Assembly (NCBI GenBank): GCA_027596195.1
Contig: JADGJG010000498.1
Coordinates: 1-17,929 of the forward strand
Length of the DNA stretch: 17,929 nt
Origin: Podochytrium sp. JEL0797
Taxonomy: Eukaryota > Chytridiomycota > Chytridiomycetes > Chytridiales > Chytriomycetaceae
Reading direction: 5' to 3'
Position numbers and translations under genes: made by a program. Below, piece after piece: positions 9,836-17,929 of this stretch. A model generated the notes under the pieces. That model saw only the letters and a list, made by a program, of their open reading frames with translations. It ran no database searches and was not told the origin of the DNA. Position 1 is the first letter of the stretch. Each line of letters starts with the position of its first letter.

Positions 9836-11773
9836 TCATCCACTAAAGAAAGCATTAAAAAAAACAATCGAAAACAACAAAATATAATCTCCCCCTCCCC
9901 ATCTCGGTGGTGCATTGCCCGACTCGATATTCCGACCCCACGCCAAATTGGCAGGCGGTCTCGGCGGAAAATCTGTCAGTGGCTGCGGCAAAATCTGCGA
10001 CTGGATCGGCGCTGCCACTGCTCTGGGTGGCGGTGGTCCGGGAGGGCGTGCGTGGAGGGGGTGGCCCTTGAGGTCTTGGAGGCGGGGCACCATACAGCGA
10101 GGATCCATATACGCTACTTTGTCCAGGAGCTCCATATGAACCATAAGACGTCGATGGGATGTACCCTCCGCTGCTACTGCCTCCATGGTAACCTCCCCAA
10201 CCACCACCGCGACTTTGGTAGCCACCACCTCCTCCCGCATTACCATAATGCGTGTTTCCACCTCCCCCAGAGTATTCTCCACGATTTCCATACCCCCCCA
10301 CCCGCGCCATTGTTATAACTCCTGCCTCCACCCCCTCCACCGTTGTACCCGCCACCCCCACCACCGTTATACCCCCCACCTCCACCCCCATAACTATTAT
10401 TCACCGCGATCATATGATACCCCCCACCCCCCATATACGGCAAGCCCTTGTGCCCCTGTCCCCCAGCCGCATGCTGCACAAACCGATTCGCAACCTCCCC
10501 CCCTCCTCTCCCCCCACGATTCCCAAACCCTCTTCCCCCCCGCCCCCGCCCCCTCCCTCCTCTCCCAGGCACACTCCGATTCGATTTCCCCCCCTCATAT
10601 CATGAATCACCTACAACCGCTCCCGCTCCTTCTAAATACACACTCCACATACCCACTGTGCACCTTCGGAATCCCTGCCATCCGCGCCTTATGCTCCATC
10701 TTTCTCTGAATCTGATTCTGTCGTTTCCGTTCTTCCTCCGCGCGACGGTTCACAAATACAGAGTCTTCGACTTGCCTGAGTTCGTGGAGAAGGACTTGGG
10801 CGCGGGGGGGGGGGAGGGGGGGTAGGCAAAACAATTGACACAATGAAAAACCCAATCGTCCAGCGCGCGTTCGAGATTCCACGTGAAGGGCTTGTTTTGG
10901 ACATTCAACTCCGCAGCCAAGTATTTACGGAGCGTGGCGACATGGAGGAACACGTGCGGCTTTTCGACGTAAGTTGATTTTTCGTCGTGCTCGCCATTCT
11001 TTTCCTGCTTCTTTCCTGGAATCTTGATGTGAGCAAAGCAAAAGCCAGCCATCAGCCAAAAAAAAACACACACGAACCAGTGCACTCAGAAGCCTGACGA
11101 TCCGTCTGCCCACAAATAAAACAACCGCGCGTGTTTCCAGCTTGATTGAAAAACACGTCTTCACGCAGAATCTTAAAGTCGGGTTCATGCGTGGCCAACG
11201 CGAGCATGATCAAGTCGGCGTCGAGCCCGTAGAGGACGTGTGACGACGAATGTAGTCCATGATTTTGTGCTCTCCTTCACCTAGAACAATCACTTTGACC
11301 TGTTGGGAAGGAGTTGTTTTGTGATACGGTGGAGGGATGTGGGAGGGGGTATCGTATTTCGATTCGGCGATATGAGAGGAGGGAGAGGGCAATAGGGGAT
11401 AGCTTGAAGCGTACGGAATATCGAGTATGCAAGATACCAGATTTTATTAGATTATTGGATTCACGCAGGGAAGGCGAATTGAAATCATAGACAAGACATA
11501 AAACAAAACTCACGTCTCTCCATGCCGGATCCGTGTTGTGACGCTGGCTCTCGTAGTTGCGCAGGGCCACTGCCGGATTCGCCATGAAAGGAGTACCGGG
11601 AGTGATGCAGTTTGAGTCGAATGCGGTCTTCATGGCCACGTTCATTTCGCCGTGCTGCTCCTCCCACTCGGCCTTGAGCTTGGCCTCTTCGCGTTCTTTT
11701 TCCGCGGCTTCCTGGGACGCCCGGAAACGACGCGATCGCTGCTGGTTAATTTTGGCGCGGGGTGCAACGCAAT
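9836..11773 (-). pseudogene. Eroded RAT1/XRN2 (nuclear 5'-3' exoribonuclease) relic
   Basis: Family blocks occur in the right order on the minus strand: VAPRAKINQQRSRRFR, FDSNCITPGTPFMAN and DPAWRD (11773-11514); VKVIV then GEGEHKIMDYIRR (11299-11243); HVLYGLDADLIMLALATHEP and a zinc-knuckle-like CFICGQTDRQASEC (11240-11078); EKPHVFLHVATLRKYLAAEL to LERALDDWVF (11015-10846); LLHELRQVEDSVFVNRRAEEERKRQ (10795-10720); then an RGG/Gly-rich tail. XRN2 processes rRNA and drives transcription termination. This copy should be inactive. About 100 N-terminal residues are missing. The SDASV-type stretch before GEGEHK is gone. There is a frameshift near 11241. The catalytic-core part that should follow DDWVF (the VGNDFLPH region) is absent. 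Several hundred residues before the tail are lost, and the tail needs several frames. A functional copy should exist elsewhere. Confidence 0.82.
10804..10822. repeat. Poly-G tract (G11-A-G7) at a break in the RAT1 relic
   Basis: A near-homopolymer lies just where the exoribonuclease sequence jumps from DDWVF to the later VEDSVF block. It may mark a deletion joint or a slippage-prone, hard-to-assemble site. Confidence 0.8.
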
Positions 11774-11824
11774 CTAAGAAAATAAACAAAATAAATAAAA
11801 CATAAAACAAATAAAAAACTAACA

Positions 11825-12575
11825 TCATCGAGAATCCTGGATCCTAACCCAAAAAGGCAGGACTTCCCCATTCACTGACAACAACAAACGAGCCAGATTC
11901 GAACCGCGAAATGAGCAACTCTTGAATGGTCCAGCCAAACAATCCCGCAAAAAGAATGACAGAAGCGGGCTCACAAGAGCCGGAACAAGTTCCTTGAGGT
12001 CTTGATGCGCGCGTTCCAAGTCAAAGCCACCCTCCAATCCCGACTCCAGACACAAATCAACCAACCCTTGCTGCGCTTTCGCCCCGGAACAACGACCCGC
12101 CAACGCTCCCGGATATCAAACGACACGAACGCGAAAATTTCCGCAACACCCAACACATTCGTCTCCTTCAAGCAATCCCGACCAGAATCCAACGCGGCCC
12201 GCATGTCCCATTTCATCTTCATCAAGGCCCTCCGCCTCCCTTCCACCCAGTTGAGCTTGTCGAACAGTGAGTAAAGATCGAGAGCGTTGTCGGGAACGAG
12301 TGAATGTTCGACGAGGTGCTCCAAGCACAGAGTCTTGAGAGAGGGAAGAATTAGCTGGTTGGCAGCAAGAGCGACTTGAGTCAAAAGCGTGCCGGGAACG
12401 TTGGCTTCGTCCGTGTAAATGAATTCGAGGAGGGCATCCATCGTCGCCTCGTAGATATCGGGATGGATCAGTACAGCACGGATACTCTAACCACCTTGAT
12501 TCCCTTTGGAATGACCACGTTCGAGCACCATCTACTGGCGAGCGCTTGCTTGAAGTAGTCGCATTTGAAGGACAT
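11825..12575 (-). CDS. BTB/POZ-domain protein with damaged 5' end (possible pseudogene)
   Basis: Proposed exons on the minus strand: 12575-12495, 12447-12127 and 12070-11825, with introns of 47 and 56 nt; 215 residues from the first usable ATG. MSFKCDYFKQALASRW, LLEFIYTDEANVPGTLL and LILPSLKTLCLEHLV match a fungal BTB fold followed by the BACK-like region NALDLYSLFDKLNW. BTB proteins mediate dimerisation and often act as Cul3 substrate adaptors. The true domain start (FCDVILLVGETKKPVLA) lies upstream at about 12635-12590, open but without an ATG in that frame. Compared with the duplicate fragment at 14.2-14.5 kb it is off by one base. The second intron has a weak GTGTCG donor and could instead be a frameshift. 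Calling this truncated or dying is therefore reasonable. Confidence 0.6.
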
Positions 12576-12754
12576 CCTGTTGCAGTGAGCGAGGACGGGT
12601 TTCTTGGTTTCCCCCACCAGAAGAATGACATCACAAAAGAGCGGAGAGAGTGAAAGAAGTCGGACGAGAGAGTGGTGGGTCCCTTGGCGTGGAGACTTCG
12701 CGGGTTTTTGTTTTTTTGTTTCAATTGAGCAGTAATTGGAAAGAAGAGAAGATC

Positions 12755-12760
12755 TTTATT
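12755..12760 (-). terminator. Poly(A) signal AATAAA directly after reductase A
   Basis: The minus strand reads AATAAA straight after the TAA stop at 12763-12761. This is the same tight placement as in two plus-strand genes of the window. Confidence 0.5.
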
Positions 12761-13879
12761 TTAAATATGCTTCCACTTGATCAAATCCTCCACTGTATCC
12801 TTCACGCTCTCCTCCACAGGACGAAACTGAACCCCCAACGCCTCCTTCACCTTCTTATTCGAAATATCATAACCCTTCTCTTTACTCAGATTCACGCGCA
12901 AAAACGTCCCCGTCCCAACCGGCTGCAAATAACTCGCCAAACGCGGTACAATATTCGGTGCCGCCCACCGAGGCACTTTCCTCAACTCAGGATACTGCGC
13001 CTTGATCATATCGCACGTCTCCCCCATACTCACGGACCGATCCCCGACCGCGAGGTACCGCCCACTCTCCAAGTCCGCCTTTTCGAACGCGAGAATATGC
13101 GTGTGCGCGACATCGCGGACGTCGACAAAGGGCCACCAGAGGTTGAAGCGGAAGGGGAAACCGCCTTGGACAATGTTGGCGATGATGGAGACAGATTCGT
13201 TGACGTTGATGGTGTATGCTGGGCCAATCACGAAGGATGGCAGGATGGCCTGCAATAAATCTGAATGGAGGAAGGAGGGAGGGGAGTACTCACAATCAAT
13301 TTGAATCCACATTCGGGGTTGTCCTCCATGAATTTCCACGCAGCCTTTTCGGCCATCACCTTGGAAAAGTAGTATGGGTTGTGGTTGAGGGAACTGTCTT
13401 CATTCCACATGGCCTCGTCAATCGCGGTTCCGGCTTGTGGCTCTGTGATAAACATCGCGTTATTTCGAAAATATAACGGATATACGTTCCTTACTTTCAG
13501 TCACAGAAGCCAACGAGGATGTGAGAACGACCGTTTTGACAGTTCCAGCCTTCTTGGCCGCTTCCAACACGGCCAAAGTGCCTTTGACAGCTGGATCCAC
13601 CAAATCCTTCTGATTATCCTTCACCGTGAGCGCAAAGGGAGAAGCAATATGCAAGACAACATCTTGTCCGGTAAAGTCGAAACTCAACGGATTTAGGAGA
13701 TCCGCTTCCTTGAGAATCAAACGCTCAGAGGCACCAGGAAATCCCGTGATGACACCTCCCTTGGCGATTGAGCGTACGGTGGCGGTCACGCTATAATTTT
13801 TAGGAGACGCCAAGAGCTCGTGAATGGTGTGGGAGGCGATGAAGCCGTTTCCACCGGTGACAGCGATCTTCTTTGGCAT
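12761..13879 (-). CDS. NAD(P)-dependent reductase, extended SDR (DFR/GRE2-like), copy A
   Basis: Three exons on the minus strand: 13879-13495, 13442-13294 and 13249-12761, with introns of 52 and 44 nt; 340 residues. The N-terminal Rossmann motif is TGGNGFIASH (residues 8-17). DVVLHIASPF and the catalytic set SSLASVT plus YYFSK (Tyr and Lys four apart) follow. WWPFVDVRDVAHTHILAFE is typical of the dihydroflavonol-4-reductase / cinnamoyl-CoA reductase / Gre2 methylglyoxal-reductase group. The enzyme should reduce a ketone or aldehyde with NADPH in the cytosol; the substrate cannot be told from sequence. ATG 13879 opens directly into the coenzyme motif, so the start is secure. It is the tandem partner of copy B, about 90% identical. 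Confidence 0.9.
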
Positions 13880-13908
13880 GTTTGGCGTGTTTTTTCGAAC
13901 GCGGCAAC

Positions 13909-14188
13909 TTCAGGAGTGTCCCGTTTTCGAAAGAATTGTTTGGCGATGGAAATCTGTCAAACGCGTTTGGAACGAAAAAATTTCTTCGTCCGAGAAACAG
14001 CTTTTCTCCTTTGCTCGTTTTAAATATATTCCGTTTTTATGCACGAACACGTTCGCCAATTGCTTCTTTTATCAAGCAGGCAAAGATTTTAAATATTATC
14101 TATCTGTGTCAACTGGCGCTCACAATTCCTCTGACCTGTTTCGCTCCCATCAACTCTTCTTTCTCATATTCCCCCACTTCCTCCTCCT
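13909..14188. other. Intergenic region upstream of reductase A
   Basis: About 280 bases, T-rich on the plus strand, with no convincing coding sequence. It should hold the reductase A promoter (minus strand). It has no counterpart upstream of copy B beyond the first 25-30 bases, so the two copies probably have different promoters. Confidence 0.5.
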
Positions 14189-14515
14189 TTAATTTTCTAA
14201 ATTTTCTTGCATAATTGGACGAAGGATGTTGCCGGGAGCGAGGACGGGTTTCTTGGCTGCACCAATCAGAAGGAGGACATCATCGGCAAAGGTTGTATCG
14301 GAGCGGAGATTGTGGTGGCCAGTGGTGGGTCTCTTGGGGTGGAGAGTTGGCGGGTTGGCTGGACTTGGGGGTTCTTCAGATGACGCAAGCATTTTTCGGA
14401 CAGATTTTTGTTTTGATCGCATTCGATTACTGTCTATTTTTTTTTGTTGATCTAAAGACTTTCTCTCCTGGAATCCCATTGCTCGCTTGGAAGAACGACG
14501 ACCATTTCTGAACAT
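14189..14515 (-). pseudogene. BTB-domain 5' fragment (duplicate of the 12.6 kb gene start)
   Basis: An open frame of 108 residues starts at ATG 14515. It has a basic N-terminal part, then LHPKRPTTGHHNLRSD and the BTB first strand FADDVLLLIGAAKKPVLA, then departs from the BTB gene after about 14235 and stops at 14189. The homologous part of the other copy reads LHAKGPTT and CDVILLVGETKKPVLA, in two different frames. This fragment therefore keeps an intact 5' coding frame but has lost the rest of the BTB gene. It could be expressed as a short protein, but a truncated relic is more likely. Confidence 0.65.
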
Positions 14516-15778
14516 CTGACTGAATGATGAGCCCCGAACAAGCAAACCCTCAAGCAAATTTTTTCGTTTGTTGTTCAATTCAAAAATAAATGGAAAGAAA
14601 GCCCCCCTCTTCAGATATGCTTCCACTTGATCAAATCCTCCACTGTATCCTTCACGCTCTCGTCCACAGGACGAAACTGCACCCCCAACGCCTCCTTCAC
14701 CTTCTTATTCGATACATCATACCCCTTCTCATTACTCAAATTCACGCGCAAATAAGCCCCCATCCCCGCCGGCTGCAAATAACTCGCCAAATACGGCACG
14801 AAATTCGGCGCCGTCCATCCAGGCACTTTACTCATCTCAGGAAACTGCGCCGTAATCATATCACACGTCTCCCCCATACTCACGGACCGATCCCCAACCG
14901 CGAGGTACCGTCCACTCGCCAACTCGGCCTTTTCAAACGCGAGAATATGCGTGTGCGCGACATCGCGGACGTCGACAAAGGGCCACCAGAGGTTGAAGCG
15001 GAGTGGGAACCCGCCGTTGACAATGTTGGCGATGATGGAGACGGATTCGTTGATGCTGTTGTTGTAGGATGGGCCAATCACGAAGGAGGGGAGGATGACC
15101 TGGATTCGCGTTCGATAGTGTGATAAGCATAATGAATGAAGGAATGGAGGTGACTCACAATCAATTTGAAACCGCAGTCGGTGTTGTCCTCCATGAATTT
15201 CCACGCAGCCTTTTCGGCCATCACCTTGGAAAAGTAGTACGTGTTGTGGTTAAGGGAACTGTCTTCATTCCACATGGCTTCGTCAATCACGGTTCCGGCG
15301 TGTGGCTCTGGAAACCGCGTTATATTCCCTTAGCCGGAAATAGAATAGACACACCCCTCCTTACTTTCAGTCACAGAAGCCAACGAGGACGTGAGAACGA
15401 CAGTTTTGACAGTTCCAGCCTTCTTGGCCGCTTCCAACACGGCCAAAGTGCCGTTGACGGCAGGGTCCACCAAATCCTTCTGGTTGTCCTTCACCGTCAG
15501 CGCAAAGGGAGAAGCAATGTGCAAGACGACATCTTGCCCCGTAAAGTCGAAACTGGACGGATTCATGAGATCCGCTTCCTTGAGAATCAAACGCTCAGAG
15601 GCACCGGGAAAGCCGGTGATGACACCCCCCTTGGCGATCGAGCGGACCGTGGCAGTCACGTTGTAGTTTTGAGGAGAGGCCAGGAGCTCGTGTATGGTGT
15701 GGGAGGCGATGAAGCCGTTTCCTCCGGTGACAGCAATCTTCTTGGGCATGTTTGGCGTGTTTTTTTCGAACCCCGCAA
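14236..15778 (-). repeat. Segmental duplication unit B (BTB 5' end plus reductase)
   Basis: Second copy of the unit at 12587-13908. It starts with the same GAGCGAGGACGGGTTTCTTGG string and ends about 28 bases beyond the reductase ATG. The two reductase introns are together 20 bases longer than in unit A, and the non-coding parts have drifted more than the exons. Confidence 0.88.
14611..15749 (-). CDS. NAD(P)-dependent reductase, extended SDR (DFR/GRE2-like), copy B
   Basis: Three exons on the minus strand: 15749-15365, 15307-15159 and 15099-14611, with introns of 57 and 59 nt; 340 residues, the same exon lengths as copy A. TGGNGFIASH, SSLASVT, YYFSK and WWPFVDVRDVAHTHILAFE are all kept, so the enzyme should be active. 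By eye, differences from copy A are about 5 of 128 residues in exon 1, 5 of 50 in exon 2 and 25 of 162 in exon 3. The changes cluster in the C-terminal half, which shapes the substrate pocket in this family. A shift in substrate range is possible (inference). Upstream DNA differs from copy A beyond the first 25-30 bases, so expression may also differ. Confidence 0.9.
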
Positions 15779-15895
15779 ATCAAATCGCGTTTCAAATGCA
15801 GATTTCGGAGGGAGCAGAGAGGGAGAGAGAGAGAAAGAAATTCGAAACAAATCGCCTAACAACGGAAAAGAATCCACGTTTAATTTATTTTTATT

Positions 15896-16663
15896 TTAAT
15901 ATACCACACTCGGATTCAAATACCACGGAACCCCTTTAATCTTACTCCCTACATCATCCTTCGGTGTCACCGGAGGAGTCGCCGACACCTCCCCTTGATG
16001 ATCCCCCTTTTTCCAAAACTCCGCCAACGCCGAAAACGGACTCCCCAACCCCCTCTTCCACACAGGAGAAGACATGGACGACTGCTTCCCACTCACTGGA
16101 CTCCTCCCCACAAGTGACACGGGATTCGCTGGTTTCCCGCCACGTGCGGAGGAGGGACCTGCGGTTTTGAGCGTTGATGGGGAGTCGTTGTGGATTAAGT
16201 GGGGTGTGGCAGGTGTGATACTGGTGGTATTGGTGAGGGTACCGTTTCGTTCCGTTTGGATGTGCAAGTTTGGAATCGAGGGCAAGTTTTTGCGTTTGCG
16301 GATGGAGGGTGTTCGAACGACTGCCGGCGGCGGCGGTGGTGGTTCGAGGAGGGTAATTTGCGAGTCAATTGCGGGTGCTAGCGCAAGCGCGGCGATGGGT
16401 GGTGCGACGATGGTTTGAACGTCAGCGGTAGGGGATGATGCCACTGCTGCGGCGGGGCAAGAAGGTGGGATGACAGGCGATGGTGGCTGTTCCAAGACAT
16501 TTGACGGTGGTGGAGGCGAGGGAGATTGGGTGTTGGGTGGAGTTGATCGCAGTGAGGCCTGTTGCTGGCGAAAAAGTGTTTCGCAAAAGGGAGAGACGGA
16601 GAGACCGCCGCGGATCGAGAAGTAATCGTGGGAAGAGGCAGGATGATCTGATTCGAGAGACAT
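15896..16663 (-). CDS. Pro/Ser-rich, probably disordered protein of unknown function
   Basis: A single-exon frame of 255 residues from ATG 16663 to TAA 15896. The N-terminus (SHDYFSIRGGLSVSPFCETLF) looks partly ordered. Residues about 40-120 are Pro/Ala/Ser-rich with PPPP runs, 120-135 is basic (SIRKRKNLPSIP), and the C-terminus contains SPFSALAEFWKKG and ends GVPWYLNPSVVY, which looks like a short conserved motif. No enzyme domain, signal peptide or membrane segment is seen. The SP/TP dipeptides could be kinase sites. It was chosen over overlapping frames because it starts with ATG and has coherent low-complexity composition with hydrophobic motifs at both ends. The next gene downstream (higher coordinates) is similar in style and length. 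Confidence 0.65.
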   Translation of the reverse strand: MSLESDHPASSHDYFSIRGGLSVSPFCETLFRQQQASLRSTPPNTQSPSPPPPSNVLEQPPSPVIPPSCPAAAVASSPTADVQTIVAPPIAALALAPAIDSQITLLEPPPPPPAVVRTPSIRKRKNLPSIPNLHIQTERNGTLTNTTSITPATPHLIHNDSPSTLKTAGPSSARGGKPANPVSLVGRSPVSGKQSSMSSPVWKRGLGSPFSALAEFWKKGDHQGEVSATPPVTPKDDVGSKIKGVPWYLNPSVVY

Positions 16664-16791
16664 TAAATTGACTTCAAACGAACGAGCTTTTCAGTTTCGA
16701 GACGAAATTTTTTTCAAATTGATGTCGGTTTGAACAGCGAAAAAATACAGAGAATGAAGCCCATTCCGGTCCCAACCAGGTCCCAATCCCG

Positions 16792-17553
16792 TTAAAACGC
16801 GAATTCATCCATCAAACTCGAACTCTTGCCCAACTCCAAGGGCAAATCCAACTTCAGCTTTGTCGGAGTCGACGGCACAGGCAGCGAATCTGTGCTGTGC
16901 CCGTAATCGGTCAAAGGGGTCAGATTCGGTGTGGTGGATCTGCTAAGTGCAGAGACGGTATCAATGTTTAACGATCGGGCAATCGGGGGCGCAGAAGACG
17001 CGATGGGGACGTCTGGCTGAGGAGGCCGGGACAAGCTCGAAGAAGAGGTTCTTGCAAGGGAAGGGAGAGACCTGAGCGAGGGGCTTGGCGAGGGGGCACG
17101 GGCAGCGGGCTGTTTACGGAAGAAGGACGAGAAGTTGGACATGGATTTACTCATCGCGGTGAGCGTGCGTGGCGTCTGTGAGGTGGGCGTGGGCGGCAGC
17201 GGAGGTGCACCGCGCGATGAAGTTGAGGCCAAAGAGGGGGAACGGGGTGTCCGTGTGGTTGTAGGAGAGGGGGGAGAAGGAGGAGTGGTAGAAGTGGAAC
17301 GAGGAGGAAGCGCCGGCGGAGGACCCGTCGGAGGGGGGCCCGACTCAAGCACCACAGACAGCCGCGACAGCGACAGCACACTTGCCCGCCGTGCCTGCTT
17401 CTCTTCCTCTTCGGCTGCCATTGCCTCGATCACGATGTCGGCCGATGCAAGAAGGCCAGTCTTGCGCGTGAACGAATGCAGCTCGAGCGGAGTGTCCACG
17501 AATGAGGATTCAAAGTCAAACAGGTCGCCAGGCAAAGTCTCGGAGAGTGTCAT
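16792..17553 (-). CDS. Ser/Pro/Thr-rich, probably disordered protein of unknown function
   Basis: A single-exon frame of 253 residues from ATG 17553 to TAA 16792. The N-terminus is acidic and hydrophobic (MTLSETLPGDLFDFESSFVD), followed by a short helix-like stretch around residues 40-62 (IVIEAMAAEEEEKQARRASV). The rest is rich in Ser, Pro and Thr with repeated PPLPP, TPT and RSLPSL-type strings, and it includes MSNFSSFFRKQP. The end is LELGKSSSLMDEFAF. RRASV fits a PKA-type phosphorylation site. No known domain is recognised. A scaffold or regulatory role would be a guess. It has no clear sequence homology to the neighbouring 255-residue protein, although both carry an aromatic-rich FS...F(W/R)K motif. 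Confidence 0.62.
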   Translation of the reverse strand: MTLSETLPGDLFDFESSFVDTPLELHSFTRKTGLLASADIVIEAMAAEEEEKQARRASVLSLSRLSVVLESGPPPTGPPPALPPRSTSTTPPSPPSPTTTRTPRSPSLASTSSRGAPPLPPTPTSQTPRTLTAMSKSMSNFSSFFRKQPAARAPSPSPSLRSLPSLARTSSSSLSRPPQPDVPIASSAPPIARSLNIDTVSALSRSTTPNLTPLTDYGHSTDSLPVPSTPTKLKLDLPLELGKSSSLMDEFAF

Positions 17554-17929
17554 GGTGGATCAAACGAAATGATTCCAAACAAAAAACAAAAAGGGGTTCA
17601 GAAAATTTTCCAATTTGCGCAGCATGACATGTGGAAAAACTTGGAGAGGGATTGAACCCCAAACTTTGCGTTCCAGCCAATGCATCTACTTATTGAAATA
17701 CTTCTACATATGAAATATCCCGCAGCGGCAGCAGAGAGTGAGACACTTTTTTATATCTTCTTCCCAAACAACAAAAGCCCCTCTACTCGCCTCCAAGAAG
17801 AGGAAGGGCGAGGTAAACACCGAATCACCATTTTTACTGTGTGTCTTGGTGGAGAAGCAACTTCGCTGCCCTTCAGTTTCGAACCTTGATTTGAAATCGA
17901 CAGCTCTTTTTTTTGTTTTTTTTCTTGCC
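17554..17929. other. Non-coding end of window with a degenerate tRNA-like patch
   Basis: No convincing gene in 376 bases. On the minus strand, 17658-17648 reads GGTTCAATCCC (a good Pol III B box) and 17700-17682 resembles an A box / D arm, at tRNA-like spacing. The acceptor arms do not pair and the anticodon stem is imperfect, so this is at best a tRNA relic. Confidence 0.35.

Larger units (their letters stand above)
12587..13908 (-). repeat. Segmental duplication unit A (BTB 5' end plus reductase)
   Basis: This stretch is repeated at 14236-15778 in the same orientation. It covers the BTB 5' end, the intergenic gap, the whole reductase and about 25 bases upstream of its ATG. The two reductase start codons are 1870 bases apart. 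Exons align without length change; introns and the intergenic part differ. Confidence 0.88.

Noticed and set aside
10185..10709. Plus-strand Pro/Thr/His-rich open frames
   Set aside because: They are the complement of the RAT1 relic's Gly-rich tail and show no independent coding signal.
11277..12103. Possible in-frame BTB-RAT1 fusion protein through the intron at 11774-11818
   Set aside because: The BTB frame meets a TGA at 11827-11825 before the possible GTTAGT donor, so the two parts cannot be joined in the BTB reading frame.
12116..12724. Long minus-strand frame across the BTB gene
   Set aside because: Only its first part (LHAKGPTT) matches the duplicate fragment. The BTB motifs lie in another frame, so it is a shadow plus a frameshift remnant.
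1..17929. Transposons, CRISPR arrays, rRNA genes or a bacterial-style gene cluster
   Set aside because: No transposase motifs, terminal repeats, regular spacer arrays or rRNA signatures were seen; the gene structure is eukaryotic throughout.

Overview
The window looks like nuclear DNA of a fungus, probably an early-diverging (chytrid-like) lineage. That placement is an inference. It rests on typical fungal genes (a Cdc11-type septin, MON1, COX9), very close gene spacing (about 80-250 bp), and many short GT-AG introns (mostly 44-106 nt). Almost every gene has to be rebuilt by splicing. Exon borders below come from splice consensus, reading frame and protein-family conservation, not from transcript data.

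Layout. 1-1567 (- strand): two related secreted DOMON-type proteins in tandem, the first cut by the window edge, the second with a GPI-anchor-like tail. 1871-8182 (+ strand): COX9 (cytochrome oxidase subunit), MON1 (Rab7 GEF subunit), a mitochondrial 3-hydroxyacyl-CoA dehydrogenase and a large leucine-rich, low-complexity protein of unknown function. 8263-9701 (- strand): a septin, convergent with the unknown gene. 9836-11773 (- strand): a badly eroded copy of the nuclear 5'-3' exoribonuclease RAT1/XRN2. 11825-12575 (- strand): a BTB/POZ gene with a damaged 5' end. 12761-15749 (- strand): two tandem NAD(P)-dependent reductases (DFR/GRE2-like extended SDRs, about 90% identical), with a second BTB 5' fragment between them. 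15896-17553 (- strand): two neighbouring Ser/Pro-rich, probably disordered proteins. The last 376 bases hold only a degenerate tRNA-like patch.

The genes do not form one pathway. COX9 and the acyl-CoA dehydrogenase are mitochondrial, MON1 and the septin are housekeeping cell biology. The unusual parts are (1) the 9.8-15.8 kb segment, a site of duplication and decay, with a RAT1 relic, two differently broken BTB copies and a duplicated reductase; and (2) a recurring composition switch inside long exons on both strands, where the sense strand is C/A-rich at the 5' side and G/T-rich at the 3' side, strongly enough to bias the encoded amino acids. I saw no transposon, CRISPR array, rRNA or intact tRNA.
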